From an uncultured Bacteroidales bacterium (lineage in GTDB: Bacteria > Bacteroidota > Bacteroidia > Bacteroidales > FEN-979): 48,633 bases of DNA. This document shows, in pieces, positions 15,119-23,926 of this stretch. The notes under the pieces were generated by a model, which saw only the letters and a program-made list of their open reading frames with translations, searched no databases and was not told the DNA's origin. Location of the stretch: NCBI GenBank assembly GCA_903875045.1, contig CAIQUS010000206.1:1-48633 (forward strand), written 5' to 3'. Position numbers and translations under genes: made by a program. Every line of letters begins with the position of its first letter. The stretch's first letter is position 1.

Positions 15119-16312
15119 ATGAGAAAACAATTCGCCAATTATGTGTTGACGGGGTTCATTTTTACTCTTGTAACACATGCCGTTTTTTCCCAGGTGTCTG
15201 TCACCACTGATAACACCCAACCGGATCCTTCTGCCATGCTGGATGTACAATCAACAACCAAAGGGCTGCTCGCTCCCAGGATGACCAATGCCCAGATGAA
15301 TAATATTCCTAACCCGGCAAACGGGTTGATCGTCTTTTGCTCCGACTGCAGCAGCACAAATATCGGAGCACTGGCCATGTTTTCCAATGGTATCTGGTAT
15401 ATTTTCACCACAGGATGTCAGATACCGTTATCTCCTGAAGCCGACATCCATGATCCACAACCAACCCAGATTACTTGGAACTGGTATCCTGTGACAGGCG
15501 CCACCGGTTATAAATGGAATACCACAGAAAACTACAACTCTGCAACTGACTTGGGCGAAGCCACAACAAAAACAGAATCAGGGCTGGCTTGTACGACTGC
15601 TTATGCACGGTATATCTGGGCCTATTCCGATTGCGGGGTTTCTACATCAACTTTGCTGAATGAGTCTACATCTGCATGTGGTACTTCGGGCGTGCCTTGC
15701 CCTTCAATGCCTGCAGTTTTGTATGGAGGAATAACTTATCATACCGTGCTCATCGGAACTCAATGCTGGCTCAGAGAAAATCTGAATATCGGAACCATGA
15801 TATCGGGCACACAGGAGCAAACAAATAACAGTCTGATTGAAAAATACTGCTACAACAACCTTGAGTCAAACTGTGATATTTATGGCGGCATGTATCAATG
15901 GAATGAGATTATGCAATACGTAACGACACCAGGAGCACAGGGAATTTGCCCGCCAGGATGGCATATTCCCACTGATCCGGCATGGACCACACTTATAACA
16001 AATCTTGGAGGAACAGTTATTGCAGGCGGAAAAATGAAAACCACCGGTAATGTAGAGGATGGCACTGGTTTATGGCGCTACCCCAATACAGGTGCCAGCA
16101 ACGAAAGTGGGTTTTCATCAGAAGGTGCAGGATACCGGAACAACGATGGTACGTTCAGGGTGCTTGGCTACAGCACTTACTATTGGAGTTCCACGGAGAA
16201 TACATCCGGCAATTCCTGGTACCGGCTGATGCACTATAATTACAACGGCATACTGAGAGACAATGTCGGGAAGATTTTCGGTTTTTCGCTGCGTTGCTAC
16301 CGCGATGTTTAA
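15119..16312 (+). CDS. Fib_succ_major (TIGR02145) surface protein
   Basis: A 397-residue secreted protein with a signal peptide ending near VFSQ. The N-terminal part has the SAMLDVQSTTKGLLAPRMT segment typical of Bacteroidota surface and tail-fibre-like proteins. The middle (about 105-190) looks like a fibronectin-type domain. The C-terminal 200 residues are the Fib_succ_major domain: QCWLRENLNIG, YGGMYQWNEIM, GICPPGWHIPTD, YYWSSTE and FSLRCYRD. There is no recognisable type IX sorting domain at the end. Function is unknown, but the domain is common in multi-copy paralogue families. It is monocistronic. Confidence 0.88.
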   Translation: MRKQFANYVLTGFIFTLVTHAVFSQVSVTTDNTQPDPSAMLDVQSTTKGLLAPRMTNAQMNNIPNPANGLIVFCSDCSSTNIGALAMFSNGIWYIFTTGCQIPLSPEADIHDPQPTQITWNWYPVTGATGYKWNTTENYNSATDLGEATTKTESGLACTTAYARYIWAYSDCGVSTSTLLNESTSACGTSGVPCPSMPAVLYGGITYHTVLIGTQCWLRENLNIGTMISGTQEQTNNSLIEKYCYNNLESNCDIYGGMYQWNEIMQYVTTPGAQGICPPGWHIPTDPAWTTLITNLGGTVIAGGKMKTTGNVEDGTGLWRYPNTGASNESGFSSEGAGYRNNDGTFRVLGYSTYYWSSTENTSGNSWYRLMHYNYNGILRDNVGKIFGFSLRCYRDV

Positions 16313-16361
16313 AATCAATCTTCAATTGTAACATTTGCTTTAACCGATGAAAACAATATTC

Positions 16362-16392
16362 TTTGACTTCTGCAAAAAAAATGGTAAAATTG
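16362..16392 (+). promoter_or_regulatory. Candidate Bacteroidota promoter of M16 peptidase-smpB unit
   Basis: TTTG at 16362-16365, exactly 19 bases, then TAAAATTG at 16385-16392 (one mismatch to TAnnTTTG). The gene start at 16430 leaves a leader of about 30 bases. Confidence 0.5.
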
Positions 16393-16429
16393 CACTTAAT
16401 TCCGAAGGAATCCTGATAAACCCCACCCC

Positions 16430-19252
16430 ATGAAAAATTCAATTCTTAAATCTCTGGCAATGACCGGCTTAATTCTCATTGCCTTATCGGTATTCAGCCA
16501 GCAACCAGTTCTCGACCTGACTACACCGCTTGCCGTTGACCCCAATGTTAAAATTGGTAAACTTGACAATGGCCTCGTTTACTACATCCGGCAAAATAAA
16601 AAGCCCGAAAAAAGGGTTGAGCTCAGGCTGGTGGTAAACGCCGGTTCAATACTTGAAAATGACGATCAGCAGGGTCTTGCACATTTCATGGAACACATGA
16701 ACTTCAATGGGACAAGGACCTTTCCAAAGAATGAGCTGATCGATTTCCTTCAAAAAACAGGGGTGCGATTTGGCGCCGACATCAATGCGTATACGAGTTT
16801 TGATGAAACTGTTTATATGTTGCAACTCCCCACAGATGACACAACCCTGGTGGAACAAGGCTATAAAGTGCTCGAAGATTGGGCGCATTATGCCGTTCTT
16901 GACAATAAGGAAATAGACAAGGAACGCGGGATCATCACCGAAGAATGGCGCCTTGGCCTGGGTGCACAGGATCGTATGATGAAGAAATTCTTCCCTGTGA
17001 TATTCAAAGATTCAAAATATGCCGATCGTATCCCGATAGGTAAAATTGAGGTGATTGAAAATTTCAAACATGAAACCTTAAAGGATTTCTACCGCGACTG
17101 GTATCGTCCAAATCTGCAGGCAGTTGTACTTGTCGGAGATCTCGACATTGCCAAAGCTGAAGCCCAGATCAAAGCCCATTTCGGCAATCTTCAAAATCCT
17201 GCAAATCCGAGGGAACGGACCTCATTCGATATTCCTGACAACACAGAACCCCTTATTGCCATTGCCACCGATAAGGAAGCCACCGACAATTTCGTGCTTG
17301 TATTTTACAAACATCCGTTGTCGGCCGATAAAACATTGGGCGATTTTCGTGATAAAATCATGGCGGAACTATACACCGGCATGCTGAACAACCGTTTCAA
17401 CGAAATTTCTCAAAAACCCGAATCTCCTTATGTATTTGCCGGTGGTGGCTATGGCCGGTTTCTCTCCAGGAACAAAGATGCCTTTATGATCAACGCCATG
17501 ACCAAGGAGAGTCAGATTGACAAAAGTCTCGAGGTATTGTTAAGTGAAAACGAACGGGTGAAAAGGTTCGGATTTACACAAACTGAACTTGACCGGCAAA
17601 AGGAAGAAATTTTCAGCCAATATGAAAAAGCCGCCAAAGAATTCGACAAAACCGAATCCAGGAATTTCTGTTCCCAATATGTAAGCAATTACCTTTCGCA
17701 GGATGCCATCCCCGGTGCCCAGAAAAGCTTCAAATATCTGAAGAACATTCTCCCTGAAATCAAATTGACTGATATCAACGCACTTGCCAAACAATGGGTC
17801 ACCGACAACAACCTCGGGCTGGTGGTAATGGCACCTGAAAAACCTGAGGTAAAGGTGCCGACAAAAGAAGAAATTCTTTCGATCATCCGCGATTCGAAAA
17901 CGAAGACTTTAACCCCGTATATCGACAATTTCAGGGAAGAACCACTCGTTCAGGGAACACTGAAACCTGGTAAAATAACAGCCACCAGGGAAAACAAAGA
18001 TCTTGGCGCCACGGAGCTTACCTTATCCAACGGCGTTACTGTCGTATTGAAACCGACCAAGTTCAAAAATGATGAAATCCTGATATCGGCCTACAGCCCC
18101 GGTGGAAATTCACTCGTTCCCGACAAAGATTTTATGTCGGCAAATTATGCGACACAAATCATTGACATGAGCGGGGCCGGGAATTTTGACAACATCGAAC
18201 TTCAGAAGAAGTTAAAAGGTAAAACTGTTCAGATCAGCCCATACCTCGATGATGTAAAAGAGGGTTTCAGGGGAAGTTCCACTCCCAAGGACTTTGAAAC
18301 CATGATGCAGCTCGTTTACCTCTATTTTGACCAGCCGCGTAAGGATACTACAGCATTTAAAGCCTTCATGTCGCAAATGGAGAACCAGATGAAATTCATG
18401 AAGAGCAACCCTGTGATGACTTTCTATGACACATTGTATAAAGTTGTTTTCCCGGGATACAAACGCATGGTTATTTTCCCGTCGCCTGCACAACTTAACG
18501 ACGTAAAGCTGGATCAGGCTTTTAAAATTTACAGAGACCGTTTTGCAGATGCCAGTGATTTCAAATTTTTCCTGGTCGGAAACTTCTCCGTTGACTCTAT
18601 TTCACCGTTTATTGAGCAGTATTTCGGAAGTCTCCCGGGTTTAAACCGCAATGAAACCTGGAAAGATACCTCGCCCAAACCTGCCGATGGTATTACAAAC
18701 CTCACTGTTTACAAGGGAACCGATCCGCAAAGCATGGTAGGAATTGTAATGCCTGAGAAATTTGTGTGGAATGAAAAGAATGTATTGTGCATGAACATGA
18801 TCCGGGAAATCATGGGCATCAAACTGGTAGAGGTTATTCGGGAAAAGTTGAGCGGGGTTTACTCTCCACAGGTCCAGTTGAACATCGACCAGTATCCGGC
18901 ACCGGCACTCCAGCTGATGGTAATGTTTGGATGCTCTCCCAAAACCACAGATAAACTGACAAAAGCCGTTTTCGGTGAAATCAAAAAAATCAGAAAAAAC
19001 GGCCCCACTGAGGTTGATCTGAAAAAAGCTCAGGAAGTCATGATCCGTGCAAGAGAAACCGATCTTGAAAAGAATGAATTCTGGCTTAGAAAAATCGAGT
19101 CGGTTTATTTCAACCACGATTCGCCAAACAATGTTTCTACCTTCAAAGACCGGGTGAACGCTATCACCATTGAAGACCTGAAAACTGCAGCAACCACATT
19201 CCTGAATCCCGATCACTATATCCGGGTTGTGCTGATGCCTGAAAAAAAATAG
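16430..19252 (+). CDS. M16 family zinc metallopeptidase (PqqL-like)
   Basis: A 940-residue periplasmic peptidase with a signal peptide (cleavage near VFSQ). The first M16 domain has the inverted zinc motif His85-x-x-Glu88-His89 in HFMEHMNFNG, with the third ligand Glu165 in DKERG about 75 residues on, as expected. The second half (from about 510) is the inactive M16 repeat, and together they form the clamshell of pitrilysin-type enzymes. These degrade small peptides or process exported proteins. The stop codon is immediately followed by the ATG of smpB, so the two genes share a transcript. Confidence 0.93.
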   Translation: MKNSILKSLAMTGLILIALSVFSQQPVLDLTTPLAVDPNVKIGKLDNGLVYYIRQNKKPEKRVELRLVVNAGSILENDDQQGLAHFMEHMNFNGTRTFPKNELIDFLQKTGVRFGADINAYTSFDETVYMLQLPTDDTTLVEQGYKVLEDWAHYAVLDNKEIDKERGIITEEWRLGLGAQDRMMKKFFPVIFKDSKYADRIPIGKIEVIENFKHETLKDFYRDWYRPNLQAVVLVGDLDIAKAEAQIKAHFGNLQNPANPRERTSFDIPDNTEPLIAIATDKEATDNFVLVFYKHPLSADKTLGDFRDKIMAELYTGMLNNRFNEISQKPESPYVFAGGGYGRFLSRNKDAFMINAMTKESQIDKSLEVLLSENERVKRFGFTQTELDRQKEEIFSQYEKAAKEFDKTESRNFCSQYVSNYLSQDAIPGAQKSFKYLKNILPEIKLTDINALAKQWVTDNNLGLVVMAPEKPEVKVPTKEEILSIIRDSKTKTLTPYIDNFREEPLVQGTLKPGKITATRENKDLGATELTLSNGVTVVLKPTKFKNDEILISAYSPGGNSLVPDKDFMSANYATQIIDMSGAGNFDNIELQKKLKGKTVQISPYLDDVKEGFRGSSTPKDFETMMQLVYLYFDQPRKDTTAFKAFMSQMENQMKFMKSNPVMTFYDTLYKVVFPGYKRMVIFPSPAQLNDVKLDQAFKIYRDRFADASDFKFFLVGNFSVDSISPFIEQYFGSLPGLNRNETWKDTSPKPADGITNLTVYKGTDPQSMVGIVMPEKFVWNEKNVLCMNMIREIMGIKLVEVIREKLSGVYSPQVQLNIDQYPAPALQLMVMFGCSPKTTDKLTKAVFGEIKKIRKNGPTEVDLKKAQEVMIRARETDLEKNEFWLRKIESVYFNHDSPNNVSTFKDRVNAITIEDLKTAATTFLNPDHYIRVVLMPEKK

Positions 19253-19693
19253 ATGGAGAAAACAATCAACATACGGAACAAACGGGCTTCACACGAATAT
19301 TTCCTGATACAGGAAGTTACTGCCGGCATTCAATTAACCGGCACCGAGATCAAATCGATTCGTGATGGTACGGCCTCTATTGCCGACGCATATTGTACCT
19401 TTACCGGAACTGAACTTTTTGTCCGCAACATGCATATCGCCGAATATTCGTTTGGTACCCATTACAATCACGAACCAAAACGCGACCGGAAACTTCTGCT
19501 CACGAAGAGGGAATTAAAAAAGCTTGCTGTTAAAGTCAAAGAACGGGGATTTACCATCATCCCTGTTCTTTTATTTATCAACGATAATGGATTGGCAAAA
19601 CTCACCATCGCGCTTGCGCGTGGAAAACACGCTTATGATAAGCGGGAAACGCTGAAGCAGAAGGATCATCAGAGGGAGATGGAGAGACATTAG
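19253..19693 (+). CDS. smpB: SsrA-binding protein SmpB
   Basis: A 146-residue protein, the usual length. It binds tmRNA and delivers it to stalled ribosomes for trans-translation. Recognised by the N-terminal [47 protein letters not shown] and the C-terminal [18 protein letters not shown] segment, which ends in the basic tail that enters the mRNA channel. It starts directly after the M16 peptidase stop with no gap. No ssrA gene was noticed in the window. Confidence 0.97.
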   Translation: MEKTINIRNKRASHEYFLIQEVTAGIQLTGTEIKSIRDGTASIADAYCTFTGTELFVRNMHIAEYSFGTHYNHEPKRDRKLLLTKRELKKLAVKVKERGFTIIPVLLFINDNGLAKLTIALARGKHAYDKRETLKQKDHQREMERH

Positions 19694-19694
19694 G

Positions 19695-19758
19695 GATTTA
19701 CGATTTACGATTTACGATTTACGATTTACGATTTAACGATTTAACGATTTACGATTTA
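19695..19758. repeat. GATTTAC heptamer tandem repeat after smpB
   Basis: Five perfect GATTTAC units (19695-19729), two GATTTAAC units, another GATTTAC and a partial one fill the whole space between smpB and the thioredoxin-like gene. They start one base after the smpB stop. The same heptamer is found at 9566-9614. Confidence 0.9.
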
Positions 19759-19770
19759 AACTTGATGCCA

Positions 19771-20337
19771 ATGAAAAAGAAAAGTTTGTTTTTGTTTTTT
19801 ATTTTATTTTTTGTATTGAATCTGCCGGGTTTTGTTGCAGCCCAGGAAAAAGAGAAAACCGACAGCAAACAAGTGGCCATTAAATGGTATTCTTTTGAAG
19901 ATGCCTATAAACTGAATAAAAAGAAGCCGAAAAAAGTCTTCATCGACGTATTCACGGATTGGTGCGGCTGGTGTAAAAAAATGGATGCTGAAACTTTCAC
20001 AAACCCTGTCATTGCCAAATATATGAATGCGCATTTTTATTGCGTCAAATTTGATGCGGAACGCAAGGACACCATCGTGCTTGACGGGAAAACCTTTGTA
20101 AATCCAAACCCGACCGGCAAGCGGACCACACATCAGCTGGCCAATGAATTGCTCAGGGGCAAAATGTCATACCCATCATACGTATTTCTGAGTGAGCAGG
20201 GACAACTCCTCTCCGTTGTTGGAGGTTATCAGCAGGCCAAAGATTTTGAAGGTGTTATCTCCTTCTTTGGTGAAAATGCTTATTTGAAAGGCACATGGGA
20301 AGAATACAGGGCCACCTTTCAGGGAACCTTGAAATAA
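19771..20337 (+). CDS. Periplasmic thioredoxin-like protein
   Basis: A 188-residue protein with a strong signal peptide (KKKSLFLFFILFFVLNLPGFVAAQ) and a thioredoxin_7/DUF255-type fold. It has IDVFTDWCGWCKKMDAETF with the redox pair in WCGWC, VKFDAERKD, a cis-Pro region in SYPSYVFL, and SVVGGYQ. It probably reduces or isomerises disulfides in the periplasm. The start at 19771 gives a Met-Lys-Lys-Lys beginning; an ATG two codons earlier at 19765 is also possible. A perfect terminator hairpin begins at its stop codon. Confidence 0.87.
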   Translation: MKKKSLFLFFILFFVLNLPGFVAAQEKEKTDSKQVAIKWYSFEDAYKLNKKKPKKVFIDVFTDWCGWCKKMDAETFTNPVIAKYMNAHFYCVKFDAERKDTIVLDGKTFVNPNPTGKRTTHQLANELLRGKMSYPSYVFLSEQGQLLSVVGGYQQAKDFEGVISFFGENAYLKGTWEEYRATFQGTLK

Positions 20338-20365
20338 AAAAAAAGGCTGCAAATGCAGCCTTTTT
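20338..20365. terminator. Bidirectional rho-independent terminator
   Basis: Seven A, then GGCTGC, loop AAAT, GCAGCC, five T: a perfect stem flanked by A and T tracts. It can terminate the thioredoxin gene on the plus strand and the tRNA-His transcript on the minus strand. Confidence 0.88.
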
Positions 20366-20369
20366 CAGG

Positions 20370-20444
20370 GGTGGAAGATGGGGCTTGAACCCACGACCTA
20401 TAGATCCACAATCTATCGCTCTAACCAACTGAGCTACGACCACC
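20370..20444 (-). tRNA. tRNA-His (GTG)
   Basis: The minus strand folds as a cloverleaf with an extra 5' G(-1) opposite C73, as in histidine tRNAs. The D stem is GCTC/GAGC, the anticodon stem ATAGA/TCTAT has loop TTGTGGA (anticodon GTG), and the T arm contains GGTTCAAGCC. CCA is not encoded. Acceptor pairs 5-68 (T-T) and 6-67 (C-T) are mismatched, which is unusual; the other five pairs are good. The gene is followed by the terminator at 20338-20365. Confidence 0.92.
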
Positions 20445-20507
20445 ATGTTTGATTTTGCAAAAGTACAAAAAAAATATATCTGACAAACGACAATTCACAA
20501 TCTTGCA

Positions 20508-21617
20508 GTGTTTTTTAAAAAGCGCCCCCACATTCCTTCCGGTTCACTGAGTTCAATTGCCTGGAAAAAATTAAAAAAGGACCATCTTGGATTTGGGTCG
20601 CTCATCTTTATTTTATTTACAGCCCTGGTTGCATGCCTGGGTTATCTGATCACACCCGATTCAACGCCTTACGCAAATGACCAGTATCTTGAATTGGGTT
20701 TGAAAAAACCCGGATTTTCGGTTACCATGCTGCCTGTTAAAAACAACATCCGGCAAACCAGCCATCCGTTTTATAAAACAATGATCTCCGGTTTCAGGGA
20801 GAGCGTTCAAAACATCCCTGTACGGGCATGGTCCATTAAAAACAACCACATTGCCTTTATTGAATTCGGGGCAATGCCGGGAGATGCATCTATGGTTAAA
20901 ATATTGCCATTGAACGCCGTAAAAATGCCGGTGCAAAAAACATTCTGGGTTGGCACCGACCGCTTCGGGCGTGATTATCTCAGTCAGTTGATGATTGGCA
21001 CCCGTGTCAGCCTCTCCGTCGGACTCATCTCCGTTCTGATATCCCTGGTCATTGGGATTTTTATCGGGGCCATTGGCGGTTATTACCGTGGTTGGGTTGA
21101 CAATCTTATCATGTGGCTGATCAATGTGGTGTGGTCGATTCCTACGCTTCTCCTGGTTATTGCAATCACTTTTGCCCTTGGAAAAGGCTTCTGGCAGGTA
21201 TTTATTGCCGTAGGGCTGACCATGTGGGTGGAGGTTGCCCGGGTTGTCCGCGGTCAAATTCTGGGCATCCGCGAAAAAGAATATGTGGAAGCCGCAAGGG
21301 CCCTCGGGTTTTCAGACTTCAGGATCATCTTTCACCACATTCTTCCGAATGTGATGGCTGCCGTGATCGTGATATCTGCGGCCAACTTTGCATCAGCCAT
21401 CCTGATGGAAGCCGGTTTAAGTTTTTTAGGTTTGGGGGTACAGCCTCCTGTGCCATCCTGGGGATCGATGATAAAGGAAAATTACGGGTACATCGTGCTC
21501 GATTACGCCTATCTTGCCATTCTGCCGGGTATCGCAATCATGCTGATGGTCCTGGCCTTTATGCTGATGGGAAATGCACTCCGCGATGCGCTTGATGTAA
21601 GAATGTCGGAAGTTTAG
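20508..21617 (+). CDS. ABC transporter permease, DppC/OppC type
   Basis: A 369-residue inner-membrane permease for oligopeptides or nickel-like substrates, starting at GTG. TM1 is at about 29-48; a large periplasmic stretch of roughly 95 residues (ITPDS to FWVGTDRFGRDYLSQ) follows, longer than in E. coli DppC. The core holds five further helices, the FGRD segment, the EAA loop (EYVEAARALGFSDFRIIFHHILPN) and LSFLGLGVQPPVPSWG. The other subunits (DppB-type permease, ATPases, binding protein) are not beside it, so they must be encoded elsewhere. It is convergent with the DUF5723 gene, with a 12-base gap. Confidence 0.9.
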   Translation: MFFKKRPHIPSGSLSSIAWKKLKKDHLGFGSLIFILFTALVACLGYLITPDSTPYANDQYLELGLKKPGFSVTMLPVKNNIRQTSHPFYKTMISGFRESVQNIPVRAWSIKNNHIAFIEFGAMPGDASMVKILPLNAVKMPVQKTFWVGTDRFGRDYLSQLMIGTRVSLSVGLISVLISLVIGIFIGAIGGYYRGWVDNLIMWLINVVWSIPTLLLVIAITFALGKGFWQVFIAVGLTMWVEVARVVRGQILGIREKEYVEAARALGFSDFRIIFHHILPNVMAAVIVISAANFASAILMEAGLSFLGLGVQPPVPSWGSMIKENYGYIVLDYAYLAILPGIAIMLMVLAFMLMGNALRDALDVRMSEV

Positions 21618-21629
21618 ACATTGACCTGC

Positions 21630-23120
21630 TTAATGTTTGCTTTTCTTCGGTTCAACACCACCACAGTTTTCCGGCCCTTTGATACGGCAATTTCCTTTGT
21701 TGAAAAACAATTTCAGCGAAAAATAGACATCGAGTCCGGTAAAATCGTTGAGATGAAAAAATCCACCGAGTTTATCTGTTCCGACTGTTAAACAATATAT
21801 TCTCACAGCCAGGCCAACCCTGGTTAATTGCCAGTTATACAATGAAACGGGCATACTCGCCTCAAACCATCTTGTTTCATATCGTGGTGTAATGGAGAGT
21901 TCTGCCGGCCTCATAACAGCGGCTTTTGCAATCGGAAATCCATAAACAAGACTTGCATTGATATACCAGGAATCTCTGATGTGATAGTCAAACTGGGCAC
22001 TAAAAGCAGCCGGAAGCCACAAGGTGAATTTATCACCTGCCCAGGCAGAGGTTGTATCACCGTAAAACTTATAACTGAGGGTGTCGAGAAACTGATGGAT
22101 CGTACCGAATTTCATATTGGTTACATTCTCCCAATTGGCGCTGCGATTATCAATCCTGAGTTTACTGGCATTATGATTAAAGTTTATGCCCCCGATATCT
22201 ATCAGTGCAACCCCGATCCTGTAAATGTAATCTTCGTAAGGCTGGGCGCACAGCGAGTTGAAATATTCCTCCTGATGATATCGCGCCAGCCGTGTATAAG
22301 TCACCCCCAAATCAACCCCAAAACCGCCTCCTTTGAATAATGGTGAGGTGTTGGCCGTATTCTCAGTGTAATTCATCGGTAAGGATAAACCCATCTCTGC
22401 ATCCATATTTTTAACAACAACGGCAGAGTCATTTGGCACAATATAATCCAATTGCCTGGCATTAAGATAAATTCCTCCCAAACCAAGCAATCGTTTCACC
22501 GAAATGCCTGCCGAAAACACATCAAAACCCCGGGCATAAAAAGTATTACTGTAGCTAACACCAATTTCCGCCCATGACATCCCAGAACCCCTGATCGGGC
22601 CATTGTCAACGTAATTGATATTATGCTGTGGGCGGTAATTGAGTCCGAGATAAATGAAATTTGCCATCTCATAAGGCACATTATTCAACGATACAACGGT
22701 TCTCTCGGCAGTAGTCAATGCAAATGCATGATGCCCCCAGATAAGCATTGCACCCGGACCGTTGATGCGGGTTTGCACAAATGCATTCTTTAACCTTTTA
22801 TTGGGATAATGGTAAAATATACGTTGCTCTGTGCCGTACTCCTCAGCATGTGTGGGCCACTGGTACCCCGATTTAAAAAAATTCCCAAACCGGTATTCCG
22901 ACTTTTTCATGTACAGATAATTGTTCTGAACAAAAATATCCAGCCCAAGCAACTGAACCTCAAGATATGATTTTGAATTATGCAGTGAACTGGGATTTAA
23001 TTGAAGACCGTTGATGCCGGCATAGTTTCCCAAAGTAACCCCGGTCATATCCTGGGCGGAAACCGAAACATTTATTGACAGAACAAAAACGAACAATGCT
23101 GCTACTCTGCTGATATTCAT
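21630..23120 (-). CDS. DUF5723 family outer-membrane protein
   Basis: A 496-residue protein with a signal peptide (ALFVFVLSINVSVSAQ) and many alternating hydrophobic/aromatic strands, as in an outer-membrane beta-barrel. The N-terminal GVTLGNYAGINGLQLNPSSLH segment is characteristic of DUF5723 and resembles the lipid-pore start of FadL/PorQ-like barrels. The ATG at 23120 is preferred over the longer TTG-started frame from 23141, since it puts the signal peptide at the N-terminus. Function is unknown. It is transcribed divergently from tpx. Confidence 0.82.
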   Translation of the reverse strand: MNISRVAALFVFVLSINVSVSAQDMTGVTLGNYAGINGLQLNPSSLHNSKSYLEVQLLGLDIFVQNNYLYMKKSEYRFGNFFKSGYQWPTHAEEYGTEQRIFYHYPNKRLKNAFVQTRINGPGAMLIWGHHAFALTTAERTVVSLNNVPYEMANFIYLGLNYRPQHNINYVDNGPIRGSGMSWAEIGVSYSNTFYARGFDVFSAGISVKRLLGLGGIYLNARQLDYIVPNDSAVVVKNMDAEMGLSLPMNYTENTANTSPLFKGGGFGVDLGVTYTRLARYHQEEYFNSLCAQPYEDYIYRIGVALIDIGGINFNHNASKLRIDNRSANWENVTNMKFGTIHQFLDTLSYKFYGDTTSAWAGDKFTLWLPAAFSAQFDYHIRDSWYINASLVYGFPIAKAAVMRPAELSITPRYETRWFEASMPVSLYNWQLTRVGLAVRIYCLTVGTDKLGGFFHLNDFTGLDVYFSLKLFFNKGNCRIKGPENCGGVEPKKSKH

Positions 23121-23223
23121 CAATTCAAGCTTAAATTCCAAAAAAAATCAAGATCCGGATGATCCTGAAAGCAACGAATGATAATACTTTTAACGAAAAT
23201 GGTACAGGAATATTACAATTTAC

Positions 23224-23231
23224 TAATTTTG
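23224..23231 (+). promoter_or_regulatory. Candidate -7 box (TAATTTTG) before tpx
   Basis: A perfect TAnnTTTG match lies 24 bases before the tpx start. No clear TTTG -33 element is present at the usual spacing. Confidence 0.4.
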
Positions 23232-23255
23232 CACGCTTAATCTAAAACTTAACTT

Positions 23256-23756
23256 ATGGCAACTATTTCACTGCAAGGAAACCCGATTCATACAATCGGA
23301 TTACTCCCCGAGGTGGGGAAAATGACCCCCGACTTTCTACTAACCAAGACCGATCTTTCAGACATTTCGTTGTCTGGATTTAAAGGAAAAAAAATTGTCC
23401 TGAACATTTTTCCCAGTCTTGACACCGCGGTTTGCGCTACTTCTGTCAGAAAATTCAATGCTGAGGCTGAAAAGCGCCCCGACACCGTGGTATTATGTAT
23501 TTCCAAAGATCTTCCGTTTGCCCACGCCCGTTTTTGTGCAGCAGAAGGACTTACCAATGTCATTCCTGCATCGGAATTGCGCAATGCTAATTTTGGCAAT
23601 AACTATGGCGTATTGATCATTGATGGACCATTGGCCGGACTTTTTTCACGTGCAGTGGTCGTCGTTGATGAAAATGGCACTGTTATTTACAGCGAGCAGG
23701 TATCCGACATCGTGCTGGAGCCAAATTATGAGGCAGCTTTGGCCTCCTTGAAGTAA
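23256..23756 (+). CDS. tpx: Thiol peroxidase (Tpx)
   Basis: A 166-residue atypical two-Cys peroxiredoxin of the usual length. It reduces hydrogen peroxide and alkyl hydroperoxides using thioredoxin. Peroxidatic Cys60 is in [13 protein letters not shown] and resolving Cys94 in [10 protein letters not shown]. The N-terminal [19 protein letters not shown] and C-terminal [15 protein letters not shown] are typical. It has no signal peptide, so it is probably cytoplasmic. It is followed by tRNA-Leu. Confidence 0.96.
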   Translation: MATISLQGNPIHTIGLLPEVGKMTPDFLLTKTDLSDISLSGFKGKKIVLNIFPSLDTAVCATSVRKFNAEAEKRPDTVVLCISKDLPFAHARFCAAEGLTNVIPASELRNANFGNNYGVLIIDGPLAGLFSRAVVVVDENGTVIYSEQVSDIVLEPNYEAALASLK

Positions 23757-23773
23757 CTGTTTGAAAAAAAGTG

Positions 23774-23781
23774 TACCTTTG
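23774..23781 (+). promoter_or_regulatory. Candidate -7 box (TACCTTTG) for tRNA-Leu
   Basis: TACCTTTG lies 27 bases before the mature tRNA 5' end, a reasonable distance for a processed leader. No -33 motif is at the standard spacing; a TTTG at 23760 is too close. Confidence 0.4.
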
Positions 23782-23808
23782 CACTCCCTTTTCCGGGAGA
23801 TCCTTGAT

Positions 23809-23890
23809 GCGGGTGTGGCGTAATTGGTAGCCGCGCAAGACTTAGGATCTTGTGCCTTCGGGCGTGGGGGTTCGAGTCCCTTCATCCGCA
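23809..23890 (+). tRNA. tRNA-Leu (TAG)
   Basis: An 82-base class II tRNA. Acceptor GCGGGTG pairs with CATCCGC and the discriminator is A. The anticodon stem CAAGA/TCTTG has loop CTTAGGA, giving anticodon TAG, which reads CUN leucine codons. The long variable arm TGCCTTCGGGCG and T arm GGTTCGAGTCC are present. CCA is not encoded. Confidence 0.95.
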
Positions 23891-23926
23891 CAAATATTGT
23901 TGTACCACCAATACAAGACCATTTTC

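Noticed and set aside
20661-21257. 198-residue minus-strand frame
   Set aside because: It is antisense to the DppC-type permease with no recognisable motifs and His/Asn/Pro-rich composition.
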